A DNA stretch of 9,054 nt from an uncultured Anaerolineaceae bacterium (GTDB lineage Bacteria > Chloroflexota > Anaerolineae > Promineifilales > Promineifilaceae), in NCBI GenBank assembly GCA_937967805.1, contig CALBTC010000326.1, forward strand, positions 1 to 9,054, given 5' to 3'. Made by a program: the position numbers and the translations under genes. The notes beneath the pieces are model-generated. The model worked only from the letters and a program-made list of their open reading frames with translations, was not told the DNA's origin and made no database searches. Below are positions 1 through 6,686 of this stretch, one piece after another. Every line of letters starts with the position of its first letter. Positions within the stretch are counted from its first letter, which is position 1.

Positions 1-2
1 AA

Positions 3-1388
3 ATTGAAAAGGGGCGCAAATATCCTCGCGCCGACAAAATTATGCGCATGGCCGAGGTTTTAGATAAATCGTACGATGAGCTTGTCTCCATTTCGCTTTC
101 ACCTTCAATGACCTACCTCAGCACCACTTTAAAATCGACCACCTTTCAGCGATTCCCGTTTGAGGAATTTGGCCTGGAACTAAGCGACTTGGTAACGTTG
201 CTGACGCGGGAGCCAGAAAAAGCGAGCGCTTTGCTGCACGCCATGTTGGAAATCGGCCGTCGCTATGGCCTGCACGAAGAAGATTTTTTACGGGCGGCTT
301 TACGCTCCTACCAGGAGATCCACGAGAACTATTTCCAAGATTTGGAAGATGCAGCCCAGGCTTTTATTGAGAAATTTGGCGAGCAGTATGGTTTATCGAC
401 AGACCCACCGGCAAGCCGAAAAGCATTAGAAGCCATTTTGCAAGACAAATACGGTTATGAAATAGACCTGGAAACCATTCAAAATCAACCGGCCCTCACG
501 AAATATCGGTCCGTCTTTTTTGAGGGAAAACAGCCCCGGCTGCTGATCAACAATGCTCTGAACGAACGACAAATCAAATTTATTTTGGCACGGGAAGTAG
601 GGTACCAACACCTCAAGCTCAAGGAACGTTCTTTTGCCTCTACACCAGACCAGATAAACTCTTTCCAACAAATCCTCAATGATTTTAAGGCGGCTTATTT
701 TGGCGGCGCGCTGCTTATGCCCCGCCCCAATATGCTGTCTGATTTGCAGCACTTTTTTGAACAAACAACCTGGTCGCCGCACTTGATGTTGGCCATGTTA
801 GACAAATATCATGTGACACCGGAAATGCTGTTTTATCGCTTTAGCGAGCTCATTCCCCAATTTTTTGGCGTGAAGCTGCACTTTTTGCGCTTCCACCATC
901 GGGAGAACAGCGACAGCTACCAGCTCATTAAGCAGCTAAACATGAATCAGCTGATTGTGCCCAGCGGCATTGGTCTGCTGGAGCATTATTGCCGCCGCTG
1001 GCTATCGGTGCGACTCCTGCAAGATATGGAAGGAGCCGAAAAAGTGCCAACCGCTTCAGACCAGCCGCATGTGGGCGTGCAGTTGTCTGAATTTATGGAG
1101 TCGCAGGATCGGTTTTTGTGCCTGGGTTTTTCGCGTGAGCTGAGCTTGTCGCCGGGGGTTACCAGCAGCGTGATTGTGGGTTTTCGGGTGGAGCCCGATC
1201 TCAAAAACACGATTCGCTTTGTGGCCGACCCCTCTATTCCGCAGGTGATCATCAACGAAACGTGCGAGCGGTGCCCCTTAACGGCCGAACAGTGTCGCGA
1301 ACGGGCGGTAGAGCCAACAATTTTGTGGGAGCAGCAAAAAGAGCGGGATCGCAAACTGGCTTTGATGGAAATCCAAAATCAGCTTTAG
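3..1388 (+). CDS. XRE-family regulator with degenerate ImmA/IrrE domain (ScfR/RamB-like), 5' end outside window
   Basis: The frame is open to the left edge. The codons before the first ATG (42) read IEKGRKYPRADKI, the end of an XRE helix-turn-helix (the usual IExGRxxPs...lxxiA), so the ATG at 42 is internal and the gene starts outside. Counting from that ATG, residues 1-20 finish the DNA-binding domain, about 120-225 form an ImmA/IrrE (peptidase M78)-like domain, and the C-terminal part ends with Cys408, Cys411 and Cys418. This order matches the short-chain fatty acyl regulators (ScfR; RamB is the studied example), cytoplasmic regulators of carbon metabolism that sense acyl-CoA-type signals. 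The M78 metal site is lost: the segment aligning with HExxH reads R184-E-V-G-Y188, so proteolysis is unlikely. Family assignment is firm, the effector and targets unknown. It converges with the histidine kinase; no operon partner is visible. Confidence 0.85.
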   Translation: MEKGRKYPRADKIMRMAEVLDKSYDELVSISLSPSMTYLSTTLKSTTFQRFPFEEFGLELSDLVTLLTREPEKASALLHAMLEIGRRYGLHEEDFLRAALRSYQEIHENYFQDLEDAAQAFIEKFGEQYGLSTDPPASRKALEAILQDKYGYEIDLETIQNQPALTKYRSVFFEGKQPRLLINNALNERQIKFILAREVGYQHLKLKERSFASTPDQINSFQQILNDFKAAYFGGALLMPRPNMLSDLQHFFEQTTWSPHLMLAMLDKYHVTPEMLFYRFSELIPQFFGVKLHFLRFHHRENSDSYQLIKQLNMNQLIVPSGIGLLEHYCRRWLSVRLLQDMEGAEKVPTASDQPHVGVQLSEFMESQDRFLCLGFSRELSLSPGVTSSVIVGFRVEPDLKNTIRFVADPSIPQVIINETCERCPLTAEQCRERAVEPTILWEQQKERDRKLALMEIQNQL

Positions 1389-1400
1389 CTGCGGGCAGCT
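1387..1400. terminator. small hairpin between convergent genes, possible bidirectional terminator
   Basis: AGCTG, loop CGGG, CAGCT forms a perfect 5-bp stem (6 bp if the loop shrinks to two bases) that fills the gap between the regulator stop codon and the kinase stop codon. It starts on the last two bases of the regulator's TAG. On the plus strand it is followed by TTTA only, so the U-tract is weak. The placement between converging genes supports a terminator role; the short stem argues for caution. Confidence 0.3.
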
Positions 1401-4352
1401 TTACGCCTCTACTCGTTCCAGGCTGTACGTTTCGATGGCTTCGGCCAGTTCTTCCAGATGGACGGGTTTGCTGAGGTAATCGTCCATGCCGGCGGCCAGA
1501 AACCGTTCCCGGTCCCCTTTGAGGGCGTTGGCGGTGAGGGCGATGATGTAGGGCTGCGGGGTGAGGGTTGTGTTTTGGCGAATGTGGCTGGTGGCCGTTA
1601 GACCGTCCATCTCTGGCATCTGTATATCCATAAGAATGAGGTCGTAGGTGGATTGGCCGAGGGCGTTCAGGACGGCATGTCCATTTTTAGCCACGTCGGC
1701 CTGGTACCCGAGCCGTTCTAACATGCGCAAGGTCACTTTTTGGTTAATGGTATTATCTTCTGCCAGCAGGATACGTAGTGAATTTTTTGGCGGCTGAATG
1801 GGTTTAGAAACGGCCGTCTCTACCACACCCTTCACTTCTTCTCCAGTTGACTGTAGCTGCTCCAGAACACGGCGCAAATGGTGGGGTTTAACGGGCTTGG
1901 TAATTTGCCTGGCAAACAGTTCTTGCACGTCAGGCGCCAGCGGCTGCCCCATTGAGCTGAGCAACACCAGAGGAAACGGCCGTTGTCCCGGCATCGCTTT
2001 CATGGCCTGGGCCAGCATCACGCCGTCCATCTCGGGCATTTGCATATCAATAATGCCCAGATCAAACTGTTTGCCCTGCCGCAGCAGCGCCAGCGCCTTC
2101 TCGCCGGAATCAACCAGGTACGACTCTGCGTGCCAGCGGCATAAATAATGTTTGAGTATGAGCCGGTTTACATCATTGTCATCCACCACCAGGATGCGTT
2201 TGCCCTGTATGGATTGGGGGAATACGGCCGTTACCCTTCGCCTCTCATGCCTGACCGCATCAACCAAAACAGAAAAGCTAAACGTAGAGCCGACTTCAGG
2301 TTCACTCTCTACCCAAAATCGTCCACCCATCGCCTCGACCAACCGCTTACTAATGGCCAGTCCCAGACCGGTGCCCCCATACTGACGCGTCGTTGAAGAA
2401 TCTACCTGGCTAAACGATTGAAACAGCCGGTTCATCCGTTCTGGGGGAATGCCAATGCCTGTATCTACCACCGAGAAACGGAGTTCCAACGCCTGCTCCT
2501 CCGCCTTTAACTGCGTTACTGACAGGAAAACTTCGCCCTCGCTGGTGAATTTGACAGCATTGCTTAACAAATTTACCAACACTTGCCGCAGCCGCAGCAC
2601 GTCACCTAACAAAATTTCCGGGATTTGATCATCAATTAAATAGGCCAGCTCCAACCCCTTTTTGCTCGAATTGGCTACGTTGATGTCTAGCGCTTCTTCA
2701 ACACATTCTCGCAGGTTAAACGGTACCAGCTCAAGCTCCAACTTGCCGGCTTCAATCTTAGAGAAGTCGAGGATATTGTTGATGATTTCTAGAAGACCGT
2801 CGCTGCTGGTGCGTATTGTTTTTAAGAAGTCGCGCTGCTCATGATCGAGAGGCGTATCTAGCAATAGTCCAGTCAGGCCCACAATGGCATTCATCGGCGT
2901 GCGAATTTCGTGACTCATGTTGGCTAAAAATTCGCTCTTAGCCTGGTTAGCCACTTCAGCCGCCTTCTTGGCATTCTCCGATTCATCAAAAAGGCGCGCT
3001 TTTTCTATAGCCCCGGCCAGCTGCCCGGCAATCGTTTCGGCCAACCTTACATCATCGGCCGTAAAAGGATAGCCTGGCTTGGTGCGGTCGATACCAATGC
3101 TGCCGATAATTTTGCTTTGGGCTCGAAGCGGAATGACCATTAAACCCTGGGTTCGTCGCTCTTTCATCACTTCGCGAAGATCTTTGTATCGGGAATCCGT
3201 TTGCGCATTTTCTACCAGCACCGGCTCGCCGTGCTTAATAACACGTATGGTTCCGGGATTGGTTAATGGCAGAAGCAAACCGACAGAATTGGGTTCTCGG
3301 GGGCCTTGATTGTAGTTTGTTACCACCCGCAGCTCCGTATGGTCCCCATTCAAAAGAGAAATTCCCGTGCCTCGAGCATCAAACAGGTGGGTCATTTCTT
3401 TGGCAACAATCGAAAGCGTCTTCTGTAAATCCAACGTATCATTCAGTGCCTGTGATATTTCGTTCAATTTTGATAAATGATTGACATTTTCCCGTAATTT
3501 TTTGTTGGCCTCCCTGGCATCCTCGATGGATTGCTCCAAAGCCATCTCGCGTTCGCGTAAATCGTTAATGTCTCTAACAACGCTCTGCCATTGGCAAACT
3601 TCACCATCTATCACAATGGGGCGAATGAAGATATTCGTCCAAAAATAATGCCCATCTTTATGCCGAAGCGGGCACTGCATGGTGAAATCTTTTTTAGCGA
3701 AGATCGTTTCCAAATATACTTTAGAGCGAAAAATCTCTAAATCCTCAGGCAGGAAAAGCTGATACGGCTTTTGCCCTAACAATTCTTCTGGCAAATAACC
3801 AAACATTTCTGGCGCCGAAGGAGAAATATAGCAAAAAGTACCATCTAACTCATGCAGGCAAATCAGGTCGTTGAGGTTTTCTGAAATAAGCCGGTAATGG
3901 TTTTCGCTTTTCTGGAGTGTTTCTTCGATTCTTTTTCGCTCTTGCAGTTCGGTTTGCAGATTTTGGCTGAGCTGCCTGAACTTGCCCATCAAGATGGCCG
4001 CCAGCAAAATAAAAACGTGGCCAACAATCGCAATTCTCACAAGCTCCACATCAAAGGAGCCCTCAATAATGGCCATTAGAAGTATGCTGACAATAAAGGA
4101 AGCAAGTGAGGCGCGAATCCCTGCTTTCAGCCCGTAAAGCCAGGCATAGAGCAGGACAGGTATCAAGCCAAAAGCAGCAACGATATAGCCGATAACGGGT
4201 TGGAGCAGTAGAAATAAGGCGATGTATAGGAACGTGGAAATTAGCCCGATTATAGCAGCCTGTGCGGACTGAGAGAATCGACTCGTGAATAACTGCCACC
4301 AATGGTGTAGACGCTCAACAAAAGAGCCCATAACTTTCTTCATTTTGATCAT
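1401..4352 (-). CDS. membrane-bound hybrid sensor histidine kinase (PAS-GAF-HisKA-HATPase-REC-REC)
   Basis: This 983-residue protein should autophosphorylate on histidine and pass phosphate to its own receivers. Residues 31-122 hold about four hydrophobic helices with no large extracytoplasmic loop, so the stimulus is probably sensed in or below the membrane. Next come a short coiled coil, a PAS domain (about 150-265), a coiled coil, a GAF domain (about 308-450), HisKA with phosphoacceptor His481 (S-HEIRTPMN), and an ATPase with N594/N598 in the N box, D630-TGIGIP and GGTGLGLA (659-666). Receiver 1 has D724/D725, phosphoacceptor D769 and K819; receiver 2 has E865/D866, D909 and K962. All key residues are intact. 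There is no Hpt domain, so a separate phosphotransferase is expected for an onward relay. The start at 4352 is followed by Met4 and Met8 as alternatives; AAGAAG lies upstream as a weak ribosome site. It is an orphan: no response regulator lies beside it. Confidence 0.95.
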   Translation of the reverse strand: MIKMKKVMGSFVERLHHWWQLFTSRFSQSAQAAIIGLISTFLYIALFLLLQPVIGYIVAAFGLIPVLLYAWLYGLKAGIRASLASFIVSILLMAIIEGSFDVELVRIAIVGHVFILLAAILMGKFRQLSQNLQTELQERKRIEETLQKSENHYRLISENLNDLICLHELDGTFCYISPSAPEMFGYLPEELLGQKPYQLFLPEDLEIFRSKVYLETIFAKKDFTMQCPLRHKDGHYFWTNIFIRPIVIDGEVCQWQSVVRDINDLREREMALEQSIEDAREANKKLRENVNHLSKLNEISQALNDTLDLQKTLSIVAKEMTHLFDARGTGISLLNGDHTELRVVTNYNQGPREPNSVGLLLPLTNPGTIRVIKHGEPVLVENAQTDSRYKDLREVMKERRTQGLMVIPLRAQSKIIGSIGIDRTKPGYPFTADDVRLAETIAGQLAGAIEKARLFDESENAKKAAEVANQAKSEFLANMSHEIRTPMNAIVGLTGLLLDTPLDHEQRDFLKTIRTSSDGLLEIINNILDFSKIEAGKLELELVPFNLRECVEEALDINVANSSKKGLELAYLIDDQIPEILLGDVLRLRQVLVNLLSNAVKFTSEGEVFLSVTQLKAEEQALELRFSVVDTGIGIPPERMNRLFQSFSQVDSSTTRQYGGTGLGLAISKRLVEAMGGRFWVESEPEVGSTFSFSVLVDAVRHERRRVTAVFPQSIQGKRILVVDDNDVNRLILKHYLCRWHAESYLVDSGEKALALLRQGKQFDLGIIDMQMPEMDGVMLAQAMKAMPGQRPFPLVLLSSMGQPLAPDVQELFARQITKPVKPHHLRRVLEQLQSTGEEVKGVVETAVSKPIQPPKNSLRILLAEDNTINQKVTLRMLERLGYQADVAKNGHAVLNALGQSTYDLILMDIQMPEMDGLTATSHIRQNTTLTPQPYIIALTANALKGDRERFLAAGMDDYLSKPVHLEELAEAIETYSLERVEA

Positions 4353-4458
4353 AGGAAGCTTCTTATATTTTGGGAAAAGGAGATGGTCCTGGCAAGCTGA
4401 CTTTAGTCCCTGAACCCAGGCGAGAAACGGTTCTTCGGTTTAGCTGAGGGAAGGTGAT

Positions 4459-5256
4459 TTAATCGCGTTGGTGACTGTCTTGCCAACGGTTAAGATGATT
4501 CTGGATAAATTCAAGAACGTGATGGTGGGCTTCTTTGCTGTTTTCTACGGGAAACGGCCGTCCAAAAGCCAGGTGGATTGGTTGACAACGATCCAACGGG
4601 CCGAAGTCGCGCAGGTAACGGCCGTTGATCAAATAATCCGTCTTTACCGCAATGGGCACAACCGGCACGCCGCCTCTAACCGCCAGCTTCACGCCCAATG
4701 AGTTGAACTCTGCGGGGATAAACGTGGCCGTGCGGGTATGCTGGGGAAACATGATGACGCAACGGCCGTCGTGTAATCGCTGCACCCCCTCCGTCAACAC
4801 TTTTTGCAGGTCTTCCCGCGGATTGGCGCGGCCCACGGCAATGGGCCGGCGGGAATCCACTACCGGGCCAAATACCGGATAGCGCAGGAGAGATTCTTTA
4901 ACCACGTAGCTGATCTCCTGGTGCAGCGGCAGCAGGCAGCCAAAAATGTTGCCTTCCAGGCTGCTCATATGGTTGCTCACAAAAACCACCGGCTGATCCA
5001 AATCACGAATATTGTCCAGGCCGCTGATGTGGAAACGGCCGTCGCACCGTTCCACCATCTTAAAAATGGCGTAGGCCGTACCGCCCCAGGCCAGCCGGTC
5101 GTATTTCCCTTGGGCTATTAGCCGTCGCGCCTTGATGATTTCCCACACAAAGTGGAGGTGCAGGGCCCAGCGGCTGCCCAGCAGCAGCCGATCCAGCCAG
5201 TGACGTGGTGTATTGGATGGTGTGTCGTAAGTGTCGTGGGGAAAGTAGAAATTCAT
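4459..5256 (-). CDS. PlsC-like lysophospholipid acyltransferase with variant motifs
   Basis: This 265-residue protein belongs to the family that moves an acyl chain onto a lysophospholipid or similar acceptor at the inner membrane face. Block I reads N95-H96-M-S-S-L-E101, an HX4E in place of the usual HX4D, and block III reads F160-P-Q-H-T-R165 in place of FPEGTR. Block IV is present as GVPVVPIAV (196-204). The rest (YVVKESLLRYPVFGPVV; VGRANPRED; FNSLGVKLA) follows the PlsC order. From memory, a subgroup of bacterial acyltransferases shares NHMSxLE and FPQxTR, so this is probably a subfamily signature and not damage. Acceptor and acyl donor are unknown. The N-terminus lacks a clear signal peptide. 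No Shine-Dalgarno precedes the ATG, but a TATAAT sits eight bases upstream. The deaminase gene ends 31 bases upstream on the same strand. Confidence 0.88.
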   Translation of the reverse strand: MNFYFPHDTYDTPSNTPRHWLDRLLLGSRWALHLHFVWEIIKARRLIAQGKYDRLAWGGTAYAIFKMVERCDGRFHISGLDNIRDLDQPVVFVSNHMSSLEGNIFGCLLPLHQEISYVVKESLLRYPVFGPVVDSRRPIAVGRANPREDLQKVLTEGVQRLHDGRCVIMFPQHTRTATFIPAEFNSLGVKLAVRGGVPVVPIAVKTDYLINGRYLRDFGPLDRCQPIHLAFGRPFPVENSKEAHHHVLEFIQNHLNRWQDSHQRD

Positions 5257-5263
5257 GCCGGGG

Positions 5264-5269
5264 ATTATA
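5264..5269 (-). promoter_or_regulatory. perfect -10 box just upstream of the acyltransferase start (possible leaderless promoter)
   Basis: On the minus strand TATAAT is followed by seven bases and then the ATG at 5256. With normal -10 to start-site spacing, transcription would begin at or within about a base of the ATG, giving a leaderless mRNA, which fits the absence of a Shine-Dalgarno. No good -35 is visible at 16-18 bases; the nearest candidate, TTGCTG, is about 19 bases upstream inside the end of the deaminase gene. A match of this size could arise by chance. Confidence 0.35.
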
Positions 5270-5287
5270 CCTGGAACGGAGGTTGGA

Positions 5288-5926
5288 TCAGCAAATTAGC
5301 TGCTTTTCTAACCAGGCGAGCATGGCTTCGGCAGAAATGCATTGCTCCCCCAACCGCCACAGCTCACCGCTGGTAAACAACTGCCTGCCCAGTTCAACGG
5401 CTGCGCGAGATTGGGGAATAACCGTTCCCACAAAATCGACCCAATGGACGCGCCCGGTGCGCAGCATCGCATCAACCATAAGCACCAACAGCAAATCGGA
5501 CAGCGACTGATTTTCAGATGGATAGAGAGGCAGCCGCCCCATCGCTTGATAAGGCGCAGTTTCCACCAAACAGGCGCTGCCGGCAAAGGGATCATGCCCG
5601 GCAAAATGGACGGCACCAATGCGCATCATGCGGATGGCTCCCATACACATCACGCACGGCTCCATTGTGCTGTAGAGGGTGCAGCTTTGTGGCGGCACAT
5701 CTTTCTTGCTGATCTGAACGAGAGCATTCATTTCGGCATGGGCCAGGCGACTGCCTTGCAATGGGGAAGACGAATTGTTTTCGTGAATGCTGTTGCGGCC
5801 CTGGGCCACGATACAGCCGTCGCCAGCCACAATCACCGCGCCAATCGGCAATGAACCGGCGCAATAGGATTCCCAGGCCAGGGAAACGGCCGTTTGCCAC
5901 GGTAGCGAAAGGGTATTCCAGAGCAT
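5288..5926 (-). CDS. nucleoside deaminase, TadA/cytidine-deaminase fold
   Basis: A 212-residue zinc-dependent deaminase that would remove an amino group from a purine or pyrimidine base, free or in tRNA. The catalytic set is complete: H63-A-E65 (zinc ligand and proton shuttle) and P90-C91-V-M-C94 (two zinc cysteines). PIGAVIV (27-33), TLYSTMEPC and GHDPFAGS match the TadA and guanine-deaminase side of the superfamily. TadA is normally about 150-170 residues; here the core ends near residue 125-150 and some 60 further residues follow (about 150-212, predicted mainly helical, ending AEAMLAWLEKQL). The substrate therefore cannot be fixed: tRNA-A34 editing is possible but not shown. It lies 24 bases after the AT-rich gene and 31 bases before the acyltransferase, all on the minus strand. 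No clear Shine-Dalgarno precedes the ATG at 5926; the sequence there is AT-rich. Confidence 0.9.
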   Translation of the reverse strand: MLWNTLSLPWQTAVSLAWESYCAGSLPIGAVIVAGDGCIVAQGRNSIHENNSSSPLQGSRLAHAEMNALVQISKKDVPPQSCTLYSTMEPCVMCMGAIRMMRIGAVHFAGHDPFAGSACLVETAPYQAMGRLPLYPSENQSLSDLLLVLMVDAMLRTGRVHWVDFVGTVIPQSRAAVELGRQLFTSGELWRLGEQCISAEAMLAWLEKQLIC

Positions 5927-5929
5927 TGA

Positions 5930-6660
5930 CGAAAAATAAAAATTTACAACCTAAACTTCATCATCAGATTCTGCAATAGGTGAAGATACATTATCTTGTT
6001 CAATAAAATCATTGGAATCATTTAACTCAAGAAATTTTGAATAGAAAATCTCGAATTCTTTAATTGCATCTTCTTTACTTAGCCCTGTTGAACTAAATGA
6101 GAAATCCCCAATTTTCACAGAAACAGCCCGTGCAACTCCTTTGTCTACCGTTGATTGAATCAATTGTCTTAGCACAACTGACAAAGCACCAAGAGCAGCT
6201 ATTGCTGTAGGTGCATCAGTTTCTAATATTTTGACAATATATTCAAATACTGCGCCCCCGCCACCAATCGGATAGGGTCTACCAATTCGTTCTAAGTCAC
6301 CAAAAGTTATCCCTTCAAGATTTCTATAAGGGCGATTTAGCTTATTGAAGTCTTCTTCTGAAAGTTTAAGCAAAAGGTAGTTTATAACTGTTTCAGAATT
6401 GGGGTCATCGGTAATGAGCTTTTCTCTTATGGAATCAGATAAACTTGGCCCTGCTACCATATCAACCAGCACATTAAATTCTTTCAAACCACTTACAAAA
6501 TCAGATTGAATCCCTTCTAAATCCATTTCCTCATCGGGACCAAATCCTAACATTACAGTGACAATATTTTGTTCCATAAGATTGCCTTTATCACAACAAG
6601 TGTTAATTTCTGAATTTAAAGAAGGTTTTCTTGCGCATTTGACCTAACTTATGAAAAACA
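5930..6660. other. AT-rich island, probable acquired segment
   Basis: Composition drops abruptly after the deaminase start and recovers at the HerA stop. By hand count, 6001-6060 has 14 G+C of 60 and 6301-6360 has 21 of 60, against 43 of 60 at 7621-7680. The ACGGCCGT octamer is absent here. A similar string stands near each end (ACCTAAACTT at 5949-5958; ACCTAACTT at 6642-6650), which could be a remnant of a target duplication or chance. No integrase, transposase or tRNA adjoins it. The gene-free part, 6578-6666, holds the HerA terminator and the ribosome site of the AT-rich gene; I see no convincing promoter. Confidence 0.6.
5951..6577 (-). CDS. unrecognised AT-rich 208-residue protein, faintly EACC1-like
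   Basis: I do not recognise this protein with confidence. AAAGG (6585-6589) stands seven bases before the ATG and supports the start at 6577. The protein is acidic and apparently cytoplasmic. It has a beta-like N-terminus (NIVTVMLGFG), a polar helical middle, a glycine run G105-G108, a hydrophobic Ala/Leu-rich helix at about 122-140, a predicted beta-hairpin (VSVKIGDFSFSSTG, 152-165) followed by a charged helix (KEDAIKEFEIFYSKF), and an acidic tail. The order glycine run, Ala/Leu helix, beta-hairpin, helix recalls the effector-associated constant component EACC1 of ternary conflict systems; this is a weak, by-eye resemblance. No partner NTPase or effector lies beside it. Base composition is far below that of the neighbours (14 G+C in 60 at 6001-6060) and it lacks the ACGGCCGT octamer, so it was probably acquired. 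Confidence 0.75.
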   Translation of the reverse strand: MEQNIVTVMLGFGPDEEMDLEGIQSDFVSGLKEFNVLVDMVAGPSLSDSIREKLITDDPNSETVINYLLLKLSEEDFNKLNRPYRNLEGITFGDLERIGRPYPIGGGGAVFEYIVKILETDAPTAIAALGALSVVLRQLIQSTVDKGVARAVSVKIGDFSFSSTGLSKEDAIKEFEIFYSKFLELNDSNDFIEQDNVSSPIAESDDEV

Positions 6661-6686
6661 ATTGGCCTAACCATAGGAGAACCAAT
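6653..6686 (-). terminator. intrinsic terminator overlapping the HerA stop codon
   Basis: On the minus strand ATTGG, a TTCT bulge, CCTA, loop TGGT, TAGG and CCAAT form a nine-pair stem, followed after the stem by TGTTTTTC. The stem starts inside the last codons of the HerA-like gene and includes its TAG. The stem is only moderately GC-rich and has a four-base bulge on one side, so strength is uncertain, but the position and T-run fit transcription ending here and separating the HerA unit from the AT-rich gene. Confidence 0.5.

Noticed and set aside
42..44. ATG as the start of the XRE regulator
   Set aside because: The codons before it encode the end of a helix-turn-helix motif in frame, so this methionine is internal.
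1401..4352. The kinase, acyltransferase and deaminase as a single new signalling system
   Set aside because: The kinase is separated by 106 bases, the functions have no known link, and nothing in the sequence shows joint regulation; proximity alone is not enough.
4353..4458. Possible promoter or terminator in the gap between the acyltransferase and the kinase
   Set aside because: A TATAAG on the minus strand at 4362-4367 and a TTGCCA upstream are about 22 bases apart, too far for a standard promoter. The inverted pair CCTGG/CCAGG has a 23-base loop and no T-run. The gap may hold a kinase promoter, but none can be supported.
5342..5854. A 170-codon plus-strand frame opposite the deaminase
   Set aside because: The deaminase zinc motifs HAE and PCxxC on the minus strand are decisive; the plus-strand product has low-complexity His/Gln/Arg composition and no recognisable domain.
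5949..6650. Target-site duplication flanking the AT-rich island
   Set aside because: ACCTAAACTT and ACCTAACTT differ in length, lie inside AT-rich DNA where such matches are common, and no mobile-element enzyme is present. It is kept only as a remark.
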